Made by a program: the position numbers and the translations under genes
Shown: piece by piece, positions 16,490 through 26,920 of the stretch
Position numbering within the stretch: the first letter of the stretch is position 1
Layout of the letters: each line of letters begins with the position of its first letter
Origin: an uncultured Collinsella sp.
GTDB lineage: Bacteria > Actinomycetota > Coriobacteriia > Coriobacteriales > Coriobacteriaceae
NCBI GenBank assembly: GCA_902492545.1
Contig: CABULX010000009.1
Coordinates: 1-28,773 of the forward strand
DNA: 28,773 nucleotides
Direction of reading: 5' to 3'
The notes under the pieces: generated by a model
Told to the model about the DNA's origin: nothing
The model's input: only the letters and a program-made list of their open reading frames with translations
Databases searched by the model: none

Positions 16490-17158
16490 TGTGGGACAGA
16501 TTTGCTGAGATTGGCGCCTTACACCGCAGAGCGCACGGAAGGCTCTCGATTTGTGTTCTGGCCCCAGAATACAGGGCCTGATACTTACCAACTGTGGCAT
16601 GGATGTAACATCTGTAGAAATCAACCCTTTTGTTGTCGACCTTTGTAAGAAAAACACTGCCATCAACTCTTTGGATGACGAAACTAGGGTGCTTGAGGGG
16701 AGCCTTTACTCCCCTCTGAGAGATGACTCATGTTTTTCGCTTGTCGTTGTGAATCCTCCGTTACTGCCGATTCCGGATGAGATTCCTTATCCCTTCGTTT
16801 GAGATGGAGGACAATCGGGTCTGGATAAAACACTTCGTATTCTTAAGGGTGGCGATACGCATTTAGAGAAAAACGGTAAATACTGCTAATAGGGGTGACG
16901 ACGATGGTGCAGGGGCGACCCGCGATGCTCTCATCAATACGTCGGATACTTGGGAAATCAGGTCTAGATGCATGTATGATGATGCTGTGTGGCTATTCAA
17001 TTAATCCGCGTTCCGAATGGGTGCAGGGTATAGCTGCGACATCGTATGCTTTTGACCCGGCGCGATACTCAGATATTTCTGAGGCGGTTGACGAAGTTTA
17101 TACGCACTATGCCGCGCAAGGCGTTTCGGAAGTTTGCACATCTACGTTACGGGCTTAG
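16490..17158 (+). pseudogene. Decayed class I SAM-dependent methyltransferase
   Basis: Pieces of one methyltransferase are spread over different frames. From about 16525 one frame reads ARKALDLCSG then LILTNCGMDVTSVEINP, the SAM-binding motif I and its acidic partner. NPPLLPIPDEIPYPF follows, the NPP motif of N5-glutamine/rRNA-type enzymes. Then an in-frame TGA (16800) interrupts a DGG-x-SGLDKTLRIL stretch, and after a frame change near 16880 the text resumes as LLIGVTTMVQGRPAM and ends at 17158. The N-terminal domain is missing. At least one stop and one or more frameshifts make a functional product unlikely. The ancestral substrate is unknown; it could have served the peptide locus or be unrelated. 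Confidence 0.75.
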
Positions 17159-17282
17159 GTTTCTTCAAGCGAGCAGGCCGGTTGCGTTATTTCGAGCGAT
17201 TTTTCTAGTCTAGACGACAAAAGGCAAAGGATTTGATGGGTATAAAACGCGGACGTTTGTGGGCGGATGCTCAAATCTATTG

Positions 17283-17328
17283 TGGCAATCGGGCGGTTGA
17301 AAAAGATATTTCAACCGCCCGATTGCCA
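17283..17328 (+). repeat. Perfect 20-bp inverted repeat with 6-base loop
   Basis: The arm at 17283-17302 (beginning TGGCAATCGGGCGG) pairs perfectly with 17309-17328, with loop AAGATA. No T-run follows, so it is not a standard terminator. It lies about 145 bases before the ABC exporter and after the methyltransferase remnant, and could be an attenuator, a small-RNA stem or a trace of a mobile element. The rest of 17159-17473 has short coding-like scraps, for example a frame ending in NLRSCCVEV at about 17451, but no supported gene. Confidence 0.7.
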
Positions 17329-17473
17329 GGTTCGTCGGAGGAGATGTCCGATTCCGACTCTCTTGTAGGAAGAGCTTGAGATCGTATTGGCCCAAGGCAA
17401 TCTTAAAGCAGTCTCATTGGCAAATCTTCGCTCCTGTTGTGTTGAGGTGTAAGGTATCAGTGATTGATGTTTT

Positions 17474-19126
17474 GTGGCGGGTAGATTGGGGCCTTCCTTG
17501 ATTCGATGCGTTCTCTCGAGGTTCATCAGAGCAAAAGGGGCTTTCGTCTTCATTGCTATCACGGTGATTGGAACCGCTCTCTCCTATGCCATGCCATACG
17601 TGAACGGGAAATTCTTAGATTTTCTTCTCGGTAACCGCAGCGAAAGAGACGCCGTACTCTTCGCGCTCCTGGTTGCGTCAATAGGAGTTTTCTCCACCCT
17701 CTTTACTTATTTTGCAGGAACACTTTCCATTCGCATAACCACGAGACTTTCCTTTGATCTTCTCAGGGAGGCCGTCTTGCGTTTTGAAAGAGACGATTAC
17801 TTGGTGAGTCGGACCATCGATCCAGCCTATACAACGCAACGGATTATTTCCGACTCCAGCGTGGTCTCATCCTTCGTTTTGGCGAATTTTATCAGTGCGC
17901 CGCTGTCCATTGTAGCCATTCCCATCGTATTGCTTATCATATGGTCAATTGATTCAACTCTCGCGGTGTTTTCCATCATTCTCCTCATCGTGTATTTCTG
18001 TGTAATTACTGGGTTGAGGAAACTTTTGTATAGGGTCACGTATGAGAAGAAAGAGGCGGACAGCGCCTTTTACGCCGCAATTGCATCGCAGCTTAATCAG
18101 ATTCTCAACATTCAACTGACATCTTCGTACGGCAAGAGCGAACAAGCGCTCGACGCTGGGTTTAAGAGCTATTTTCCCAAAGTTTTGCGCTCCGGAAAGC
18201 TATCATATTCTCTGACATCGCTCGATGGTCTTTTCGCAGCGTTGTTTCAAGCGGTGATACTTGTTGTTTCCGGAGTACGAATCATTAACGGAACTATGTC
18301 AATAGGCGAGTACACTATCATCGGTACATACTTCGCGGTTCTCTTTAAGACTTTGAAAAGTATGATGTCATTGTTCAAATCCTATCAAGATGCCAAAGCA
18401 TCATGGGATAGGACGGCTATCGCGACGAGAGAAAAGGAGAGATCGGGGTGGAATCGGACCGATTTAGCTAAACTCGATGAAATAAATGACATTTCGGTAT
18501 CTGATTTGGAATTCTCGGTTGCCCTTCCAGACGGATCTGTCCGAGAGGTCCTCGGCGGGTTTTCTTTCAAGTTTTCCGGTCCTGGTACATATTGCATAGT
18601 TGGGGAAAACGGAAGAGGCAAGACGTCACTTCTTTACTTGATGCTCGGGCTATACTCATCGAAAGGCAAAGTAAAATACAACGGCGTGCCAATCGAAGAA
18701 TGCGACTTGGATTACATACGTGCGAGAGAGATATCGTGCTGCCCACAGTCGTGCTTCGCGCCGGACGAAACGGTGAAAGAGCTGTTAGAGTATTTCGACA
18801 CGCCCTTTTCTTCCTATCACCGGGGTGTAGATGGCCTACTTTCGCTGGAAAACAGCGTGAAGGAGTTGCTCGGGAAACGTTGCTCCGCGCTTTCGGGCGG
18901 TGAGCTGCGCCGAGTGTACTTATGGTCGGCGATTTCACGCAAGTCGTCAGTTTTGGTACTCGACGAGCCCACGACTGGGTTAGACGCTGTAAGCCGCGCC
19001 GAGCTTGCGGCCTATGTTAAGCGCAACAAGCAAAGCCAGCTGATCATCGTTGTCTCTCACGATGACGAGATGGTCGGCGCGGTAGAAGGGGTAGTGGATT
19101 TAGGCAGCATGTACCAGGGTAAATGA
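17474..19126 (+). CDS. ABC exporter half-transporter (membrane domain fused to ATPase)
   Basis: About 550 residues. Roughly six membrane segments occupy residues 20-310. The ATPase domain (about 335-550) has Walker A GENGRGKTS, Q-loop region CCPQSCF, signature LSGGELRR, Walker B VLVLDEPTTGLD and the switch histidine VSHDDE. This is a type IV exporter fold of the kind that exports peptides or lipids as a dimer. It has no N-terminal C39 peptidase, so it would not cut a leader itself. The start is unsure: GTG 17474 is the first possible start codon after a stop at 17465, TTG 17486 and 17498 are alternatives, and no strong ribosome site is seen. Base composition is much more AT-rich than the flanks. 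It is convergent with the radical SAM operon; export of those peptides is inference. Confidence 0.85.
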   Translation: MAGRLGPSLIRCVLSRFIRAKGAFVFIAITVIGTALSYAMPYVNGKFLDFLLGNRSERDAVLFALLVASIGVFSTLFTYFAGTLSIRITTRLSFDLLREAVLRFERDDYLVSRTIDPAYTTQRIISDSSVVSSFVLANFISAPLSIVAIPIVLLIIWSIDSTLAVFSIILLIVYFCVITGLRKLLYRVTYEKKEADSAFYAAIASQLNQILNIQLTSSYGKSEQALDAGFKSYFPKVLRSGKLSYSLTSLDGLFAALFQAVILVVSGVRIINGTMSIGEYTIIGTYFAVLFKTLKSMMSLFKSYQDAKASWDRTAIATREKERSGWNRTDLAKLDEINDISVSDLEFSVALPDGSVREVLGGFSFKFSGPGTYCIVGENGRGKTSLLYLMLGLYSSKGKVKYNGVPIEECDLDYIRAREISCCPQSCFAPDETVKELLEYFDTPFSSYHRGVDGLLSLENSVKELLGKRCSALSGGELRRVYLWSAISRKSSVLVLDEPTTGLDAVSRAELAAYVKRNKQSQLIIVVSHDDEMVGAVEGVVDLGSMYQGK

Positions 19127-19497
19127 TGACAAGTGTAGTGCTACCCAACTGGCAGAGATAACAAAAAGGCGATGCAGATGCACGTAGCATTCAGGCGGTT
19201 CGGACTCGGTGCCTTCACGCCATCGCAACGCTTTCAGATATAGTTCTCGTTCTCTTACTAAAGGAAACTTTAGTCTACGTCATCTTGTCGAGACAGAGGT
19301 GAAGCGAAGTGTTGTCGCGACGTATCTTATTCCAGGTGGCTCAGTATCAGCGTGAGAATCGCACCAAAGTGTACTTACGATTCTCGTGTCCCACGGACAA
19401 CATGAGCTGAGCATTGAGGTTCCACCCTTTGCTGCAACTACACGGGGTTGGACGGCAATGAATATGCCGGGCCGCATACCACGCGCAGCGGGGGTCC
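19127..19497 (+). other. Gene-free stretch after the ABC exporter
   Basis: No supported gene. Short open scraps in several frames suggest decayed coding DNA. The last hundred or so bases before 19498 have the look of the non-coding end that precedes IS110-type transposase genes. Confidence 0.4.
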
Positions 19498-19623
19498 ATG
19501 TCCCAGTATGTTGCCTACAGCAGCCTCGATGTCCACGCACACATCATCTCTGCCTTCGCGTTCAATCCATTTGCCGGAGAGTGCGAGGGTTGCCAGGCCG
19601 TAGAATTCGAGCCGAACAAATGA
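19498..19623 (+). pseudogene. N-terminal remnant of an IS110-family transposase
   Basis: 41 codons from ATG 19498: MSQYVAYSSLDVHAHIISAF then a GECEG stretch, ending at TGA 19621. The YVA...LDVH...ISAFAF pattern is the start of the DEDD-type RuvC-like transposase of IS110 elements, with the first catalytic Asp in LDVH. Full enzymes have about 300-400 residues, and nothing downstream continues the domain. It is therefore a truncated fragment. It marks past transposition in the island. Assigned from recalled family sequence. Confidence 0.6.
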
Positions 19624-19717
19624 AATGCGGTATCAGCGCATAGGATTAAACTGACGATTGCTTTGCACTGAGAATACGCTTGGAAAGCCGCTATGGGTGG
19701 CGGCCCAGGTTAAATAG

Positions 19718-19762
19718 AGAAGCCCGTCCGATCACTTTCATGTGGCGAACGGTCGGGCTTCT
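19718..19762 (-). terminator. Bidirectional terminator closing the RiPP operon
   Basis: AGAAGCCCG (19718-19726) pairs with CGGGCTTCT (19754-19762), and the stem extends inward with CCG/CGG past a mismatch. On the minus strand the stem is followed by CTATTTAA, on the plus strand by TATTCC. It lies 65 bases after the last small gene of the minus-strand operon. Confidence 0.7.
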
Positions 19763-19826
19763 TATTCCACTTGCCAATGCTCGGCTCATATTGGAAGAAA
19801 GCTACGCTAATGTTTGCGTGACACTC

Positions 19827-19934
19827 CTATTTTCTCCGAAGAAAGAGTCGGATAATGAAGAATAGAATTAAAAAAGGTGCCAGATATAACCCAAGTATAA
19901 AGGCTAATCCAACGAGACCTTGCAATAATGGCAT
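19827..19934 (-). CDS. 35-residue membrane peptide at the end of the RiPP operon
   Basis: ATG 19934 has a strong ribosome site (TGAGGAG, two bases before the ATG). The product is almost entirely one hydrophobic helix (residues 3-31, including GLVGLAFILGLYLAPF) followed by a basic tail (RLFLRRK). It follows the second precursor by 78 bases on the same strand and precedes the terminator. It could be an immunity or export-helper peptide, or a membrane-active product; none of these is shown. It resembles the common small single-helix peptides found beside bacteriocin genes. I recognise no family. Confidence 0.6.
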   Translation of the reverse strand: MPLLQGLVGLAFILGLYLAPFLILFFIIRLFLRRK

Positions 19935-20012
19935 AACTCCTCACAGACACGAGATTTTGGTATTTGTTCCCATCTTATTCTGAATTGGACCAAATAGTTC
20001 CTAGCCACAAAA

Positions 20013-20192
20013 CTACTCGTCAACTGGATCGCACCAATCTGCTGGCAAAACACAGCTTGATTCTTTATCGACATAGCACCAATCCGCAACAGGGCACTCG
20101 GCGATGTCGTAAAAATTGCATATATCAACTCCAAGACAACAAGGCTCAACGGGAGGATGTTCATTTGAACCAACAGGATGGATATGCTTCAT
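20013..20192 (-). CDS. Cys-rich RiPP precursor peptide 2
   Basis: 59 residues. ATG 20192 has AGGTGAGGAG five bases upstream. The leader begins MKHIHPVGSNEHPP. The core has seven cysteines at 18, 19, 25, 33, 39, 47 and 54, in CCLGVDIC, AECPVADWC, SSC and ADWC. It ends DPVDE. It shares the first six residues, the CxLG(x)DICxxYDxA block and the ADxC motif with precursor 1, so the two are duplicates that diverged in the core. The acidic Asp-rich, Cys-rich core beside a radical SAM/SPASM enzyme fits a thioether-bearing RiPP. Its gene is too short to be called by most ORF cut-offs. Confidence 0.8.
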   Translation of the reverse strand: MKHIHPVGSNEHPPVEPCCLGVDICNFYDIAECPVADWCYVDKESSCVLPADWCDPVDE

Positions 20193-20222
20193 AACAGCTC
20201 CTCACCTTAATCCAATTAGAGA

Positions 20223-20426
20223 CTACGTTTGATCAATGCCACAGTGATCTACAACGCAGATGCTGCCGCCATCCATGTCATAGTCGCAGTAATCGTATGC
20301 ACCACAGCCATCTGCTTTATCATAAACAGTACAGATGTCAGTAATGCCCAAGAGGCAGTCAAAAGACATCGGCTTCACGCCTGCCTCGTCGCCACTTCCT
20401 GGATTAATCGGATGAATATGCTTCAC
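20223..20426 (-). CDS. Cys-rich RiPP precursor peptide 1
   Basis: 67 residues from GTG 20426, chosen because AAAGGGAGGT ends four bases upstream and because the resulting N-terminus, MKHIHPINPGSGDEAG, matches precursor 2. The core has six cysteines at 24, 32, 41, 47, 57 and 62, embedded in Asp/Tyr/Gly-rich sequence (TDICTVYDKADGCGAYDYC). Upstream in-frame codons reach 20474 but lack a ribosome site. The Cys spacing (7, 8, 5, 9, 4 residues between) parallels that of precursor 2 (5, 7, 5, 7, 6 from Cys 19). It lies between the maturase and precursor 2. From memory it recalls the Cys-rich peptides that pair with CcpM-type or SCIFF-type maturases, but I do not recognise an exact family. Confidence 0.82.
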   Translation of the reverse strand: MKHIHPINPGSGDEAGVKPMSFDCLLGITDICTVYDKADGCGAYDYCDYDMDGGSICVVDHCGIDQT

Positions 20427-20464
20427 GACTACCTCCCTTTGAGTGCAGAAAAACCTCAATATTG

Positions 20465-20493
20465 TGTATAACAAACCAAGATGTCTAGTTCAC
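20465..20493 (-). promoter_or_regulatory. Possible internal promoter for the precursor genes
   Basis: The minus strand has GTGAAC (20493-20488), a 17-base gap and TATACA (20470-20465), about 40 bases before the precursor 1 start. A separate promoter would allow much more precursor than maturase to be made. The -35 is weak. Confidence 0.3.
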
Positions 20494-20568
20494 CATATTT
20501 CTAGAATGGTTTCGGCGAACGTAGCAATAAGCTTTGCAGACGGTAATCAGAAGAACGAACACCTCCAC
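20485..20568 (-). CDS. Possible 27-residue membrane peptide between maturase and precursors
   Basis: GTG 20568 opens a frame reading MEVFVLLITVCKAYCYVRRN and then HSRNMVN. It is one short hydrophobic helix with a basic end, similar in layout to the 35-residue peptide at 19827-19934. There is no clear ribosome site for this GTG; a GTG two codons later lies inside a GGAGG. It fills most of the gap between maturase and precursor 1. It may be a chance frame. Confidence 0.25.
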   Translation of the reverse strand: MEVFVLLITVCKAYCYVRRNHSRNMVN

Positions 20569-20595
20569 AATGGTGACAGCAATGCGCTGAAACGC

Positions 20596-21954
20596 TTATT
20601 CCGATACAGTAGCTTCTCGTTGATTTTTCTCCTGCGAAGATGAGTGGCGGGAAATAAGGTCAAAAGCCATCTCGTAGCACATTTTTCTATATTCACATGA
20701 TGCAGGGTGTAGACTCTTGGGCAAGTAGCCGTGCTCGTCTGCAGCCTCCCAGCTACAGCCCCCACCACAGAAAGACCGAGCCCAACAGTCCGTACAGTCA
20801 ATTCTTTTTTCGACACCCTGACTCCAGTTTTCAATATACCTAGTTTCGTCAATTCCGGTGACGATGTTGCCCATTTTGAATCGCATCATCCCGACAAACC
20901 TGTGACAGGGGTATACGTCCCCTTCGGGAGTCACGGAAATAAAACGCCTGCCAGCCCCGCATCCGACAAAGGCGATCCTGTTGCTCATAATCAAATCAAC
21001 TGCAGTTTTCAATGTTCTAAACAAGGGCTTTTCCCCTTGATCAATCTGTTTGAGATATTGATCCGCCAAATCTATTAGGCCCGCCCTGATTTTGTTTAAT
21101 GAGTGTTCGTCGAGTTTGATATTCTCATCGAATGAGCTCACGGGCGAGAAGTAAATCCTTCTGAAGCCCATCTCTTTAAACTGAAGATAGTCTTCAACAA
21201 GGTTACAGTTATTATTTGTTAAGGTCGCTCTTGCGCCGAAGGGGAACGACTCGGAAAAACGACGAACGTTTTTGTCGATATCGGAGAAAGAGCCGCCTCC
21301 CGTCTTGTACGGGCGTGATGCATCGTGCTTGCATCCTGTACCATCGAGACTAATCAGAACAGAAAACCCGTGCTCCTTGAAAGAATTCACAGCAGTGTCA
21401 TTCAAAAGCGTTCCGTTGGTCGTAATAGAATAGGTAAAGTTTCTATTGGGGTATATTCTTTTTGAATAGTCGACCGTTTTCCATATCAGCGGCTCGTTAA
21501 TCATGGGTTCCCCACCAAAAAAGACGATCGCAAGCGTTTCGTTTTCCGATGAACTTGCGACGAGGTAGTCGACCGCCTTGAAGGCTATCTCGTCTGTCAT
21601 CAGCAGAGGAGACGTTCCATAATCTCCTTTACCGGCAAAACAGTAACTACAACCAAGGTTGCATGCATGTGAAACGTGGAGTTCGATGGATCTAAGTTTT
21701 CGAGGCGTGTCTTTTGTTAAGAAAGTCCGCTCAGACAATCGTTGATACTCATCAATGTCGTCTTCAAGTTCTGCTATGGTCGTTTGGTCGTAGCCTTTCG
21801 CAGCAAGTGACTTTGTTAGCAACTTCGAGTTGACCGTTCTTCCCGATGCTTCAAATATGCGAAGCGCATCTTCTGATGCTTGGTCAACCTGAAAGCAATT
21901 GCGAGTGACCTCATCGAAGCAGTAACGACGATCACTTACTGAGAAAAAATGCAT
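20596..21954 (-). CDS. Radical SAM/SPASM peptide maturase
   Basis: 452 residues from ATG 21954, which has GAGGA four bases upstream; GTG 21984 (462 residues) lacks a good site. Residues 1 to about 80 look like the winged-helix leader-binding region of such maturases. The radical SAM core has CNLGCSYC (Cys 98, 102, 105 bind the cluster that cleaves SAM) and FFGGEP (145-150). The C-terminal SPASM part has Cys 332 and 350, then 387, 390, 396, 400, 420 and 426 (CTDCWARSFCGGGC), enough for two auxiliary 4Fe-4S clusters. Known relatives form thioether or C-C bonds in Cys-rich peptides (AlbA, SCIFF maturase, CcpM). The two Cys-rich peptides just downstream are the obvious substrates. AT-rich relative to the flanks. 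Confidence 0.92.
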   Translation of the reverse strand: MHFFSVSDRRYCFDEVTRNCFQVDQASEDALRIFEASGRTVNSKLLTKSLAAKGYDQTTIAELEDDIDEYQRLSERTFLTKDTPRKLRSIELHVSHACNLGCSYCFAGKGDYGTSPLLMTDEIAFKAVDYLVASSSENETLAIVFFGGEPMINEPLIWKTVDYSKRIYPNRNFTYSITTNGTLLNDTAVNSFKEHGFSVLISLDGTGCKHDASRPYKTGGGSFSDIDKNVRRFSESFPFGARATLTNNNCNLVEDYLQFKEMGFRRIYFSPVSSFDENIKLDEHSLNKIRAGLIDLADQYLKQIDQGEKPLFRTLKTAVDLIMSNRIAFVGCGAGRRFISVTPEGDVYPCHRFVGMMRFKMGNIVTGIDETRYIENWSQGVEKRIDCTDCWARSFCGGGCSWEAADEHGYLPKSLHPASCEYRKMCYEMAFDLISRHSSSQEKNQREATVSE

Positions 21955-21984
21955 ACGTTCCTCAATTTCATGCTGGACTGGCAC

Positions 21985-22524
21985 TAACCTTGTTTATTGT
22001 TGCGCAGCTATAAAAAACCACCAGCGGGGATTCGGTGTGCGGCCCAATCGGACTCCCAAAAGGTTCTATTTGAGACTGGCAAGCTTTGTGTTGTTGGCAC
22101 TTCGACAGCGCTCTTTATTCCAACATGGAGCCTCGCAGTTTGAGTCGACTTGCCTCTGGAAGGTCCGATCTTAACTTGATTTAGGATGAAAACAGATTAC
22201 AGGCGCGCTCCTCTAGAAAGAAAGGAAACCAATCGCCGCCTTTCACCGGGAAAGTTTTTATAGCCCACCTCGAGCAAAATGAAAGATGCGAGAGCGATTG
22301 GGGAACAACGCGAATCTCCCCTTTTGGGTGGGAGCGAGCCTTCAGCCACCGGCGAACGACTCGCCCTGGTCAGAATCTGGAAGTGGTGCCGGGCCGCTTG
22401 GGCCTCCCCGGTGACTTCGTGGGGCTTACCTGCCTGACGTCGAGGAGTACATCCGCAAGATTCGTTCCCTATGCCGTTTGCTCTCACGCCCGCCTTAGTT
22501 CCAAGTCGGGCGAGCCGCCGCGCT
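21985..22524 (+). other. Unassigned stretch upstream of the maturase
   Basis: No gene can be supported. The promoter for the maturase should lie in the first hundred bases (minus-strand TTTTTTATAGC region) but is not clear. Around 22380-22500 short coding-like pieces occur, such as LPDVEEYIRKIRS, interrupted by stops. This looks like decayed DNA between the operon and the FHA remnant. Confidence 0.4.
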
Positions 22525-22921
22525 CATGCGACCCGTGGCGGCGACACGTCGACGCCGCGCTCGCTGAGCACATCTTCGGTCGCGGGCGAGCACGAGGTCG
22601 CGCCGGCGCATCCGCTGGGACTGCTGTGCGTGCAAAACGGCTACGTGGTGAGCGTCCCGCGCTGGATTCAGCCGAGTGAGGAAGGCGTTGAGATCGGAGC
22701 GCTGGCAACGGGGGAGGGCGGCATCACCGACGACGTCGGCGACGACGTCTCGGCCCGCCATGCCCCTATCTGGGTCGTCCACTAACGGCACCGTGGTGGT
22801 AAACGGGGCCACGAGTGTGTGTATTCAAGTAGAGCCCGGCCGCTCCGCCCAGCTCAACCCCGGCGACGAGCTCAAACTCGGCGAATCCACCACCTACGCC
22901 ATCCTGCTCGGCGCCCTCTAG
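22525..22921 (+). pseudogene. Truncated, frameshifted copy of the FHA gene 3' end
   Basis: The text matches the last third of the FHA protein at 15271-16209. One frame gives STPRSL, HPLGLLCVQNGYVVSVPRW, IQPSEEGVEIGALATGEG and SARHAPIW. Then about 35 bases are missing near 22773, which shifts the frame, and SSTNGTVVVNG to LLGAL follows in another frame to a TAG at 22919. The first two thirds of the gene are absent. The deletion removes part of the FHA beta-sandwich, so no function is expected. Confidence 0.88.
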
Positions 22922-23037
22922 CCGGCAGTTAGGTGTTCCTTTCCTGCCGGTACTTGGGGACACTCCTTGGCGCGTCAGAGCCAGTCGTCCGGGGATGGAG
23001 GGACCATTCTGGCCTTTGGCGGTCACCCGGGGTAAAC
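22525..23037 (+). repeat. Right copy of the direct repeat flanking the accessory island
   Basis: It pairs with 15781-16327, including about 115 bases beyond the stop codon with the GCCGGCAG hairpin and GGGGACACTCCTTGGCG. Similarity stops near 23037, where the nifJ upstream region begins. Confidence 0.85.
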
Positions 23038-23083
23038 CTTTACCGCCCGCCTATATTTGCCGAAATATGGCTTGGCGGCGGGG

Positions 23084-23089
23084 TACAAT
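23084..23089 (+). promoter_or_regulatory. -10 box for nifJ
   Basis: GGGGTACAATAAG carries TACAAT 282 bases before the nifJ start. TTGCCG upstream is 21 bases away, longer than ideal for a -35. Confidence 0.4.
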
Positions 23090-23370
23090 AAGCCCGCATG
23101 CGGATTTCCGTTGCGGGCGCTTCCCATCGCCGGGGCGTGCCCGGGAGCATCCGGCATGCGGCCTTTGCGGCGCTCGGTCATGTGCAAGACGGGCGGTCGG
23201 GTCTGTGGGGCGCATCAGCTGGCCCTCGCCTCGGCATGTCTTCTCTCCACGCCACGTACCTGCTGCTGAGCCTGCCTGCCAGATGATTGGAAGCAACAGC
23301 GTAAATCCCATCACGCCAACATCCCGGCGATCGCCGGGGCCTGTATACCTATATGAGAGGAGAGGGGTAT
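23090..23370 (+). promoter_or_regulatory. Long nifJ leader with hairpins
   Basis: If the TACAAT is right, nifJ has a 5' leader of about 275 bases. It starts with a strong stem: GCCCGCA (23092-23098) with TGCGGGC (23112-23118), extended by CGGA/TCCG. A perfect 16-base palindrome CCCGGCGATCGCCGGG (23323-23338) lies shortly before the ribosome site GAGGAGAGGGG. No known riboswitch motif is recognised, and I see no coding sequence here. Confidence 0.35.
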
Positions 23371-26910
<3,540 letters not shown>

Positions 26911-26920
26911 GTCTCCCACC

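Noticed and set aside
17342..17380. Short frame MSDSDSLVGRA after GGAGGAG
   Set aside because: Only 11 codons; despite the good ribosome-like site no partner sequence or conservation can be shown.
19904..20173. 89-codon minus-strand frame overlapping precursor 2
   Set aside because: Different frame from the MKHIHP peptide, and it would start inside it without a ribosome site.
19964..20194. 76-codon plus-strand frame opposite precursor 2
   Set aside because: No ribosome site and no homology; the minus strand has a strong site and a peptide matching precursor 1.
22197..22487. 96-codon minus-strand frame
   Set aside because: No ribosome site, no recognisable domain, low-complexity Arg/Ser-rich product in a decayed region.
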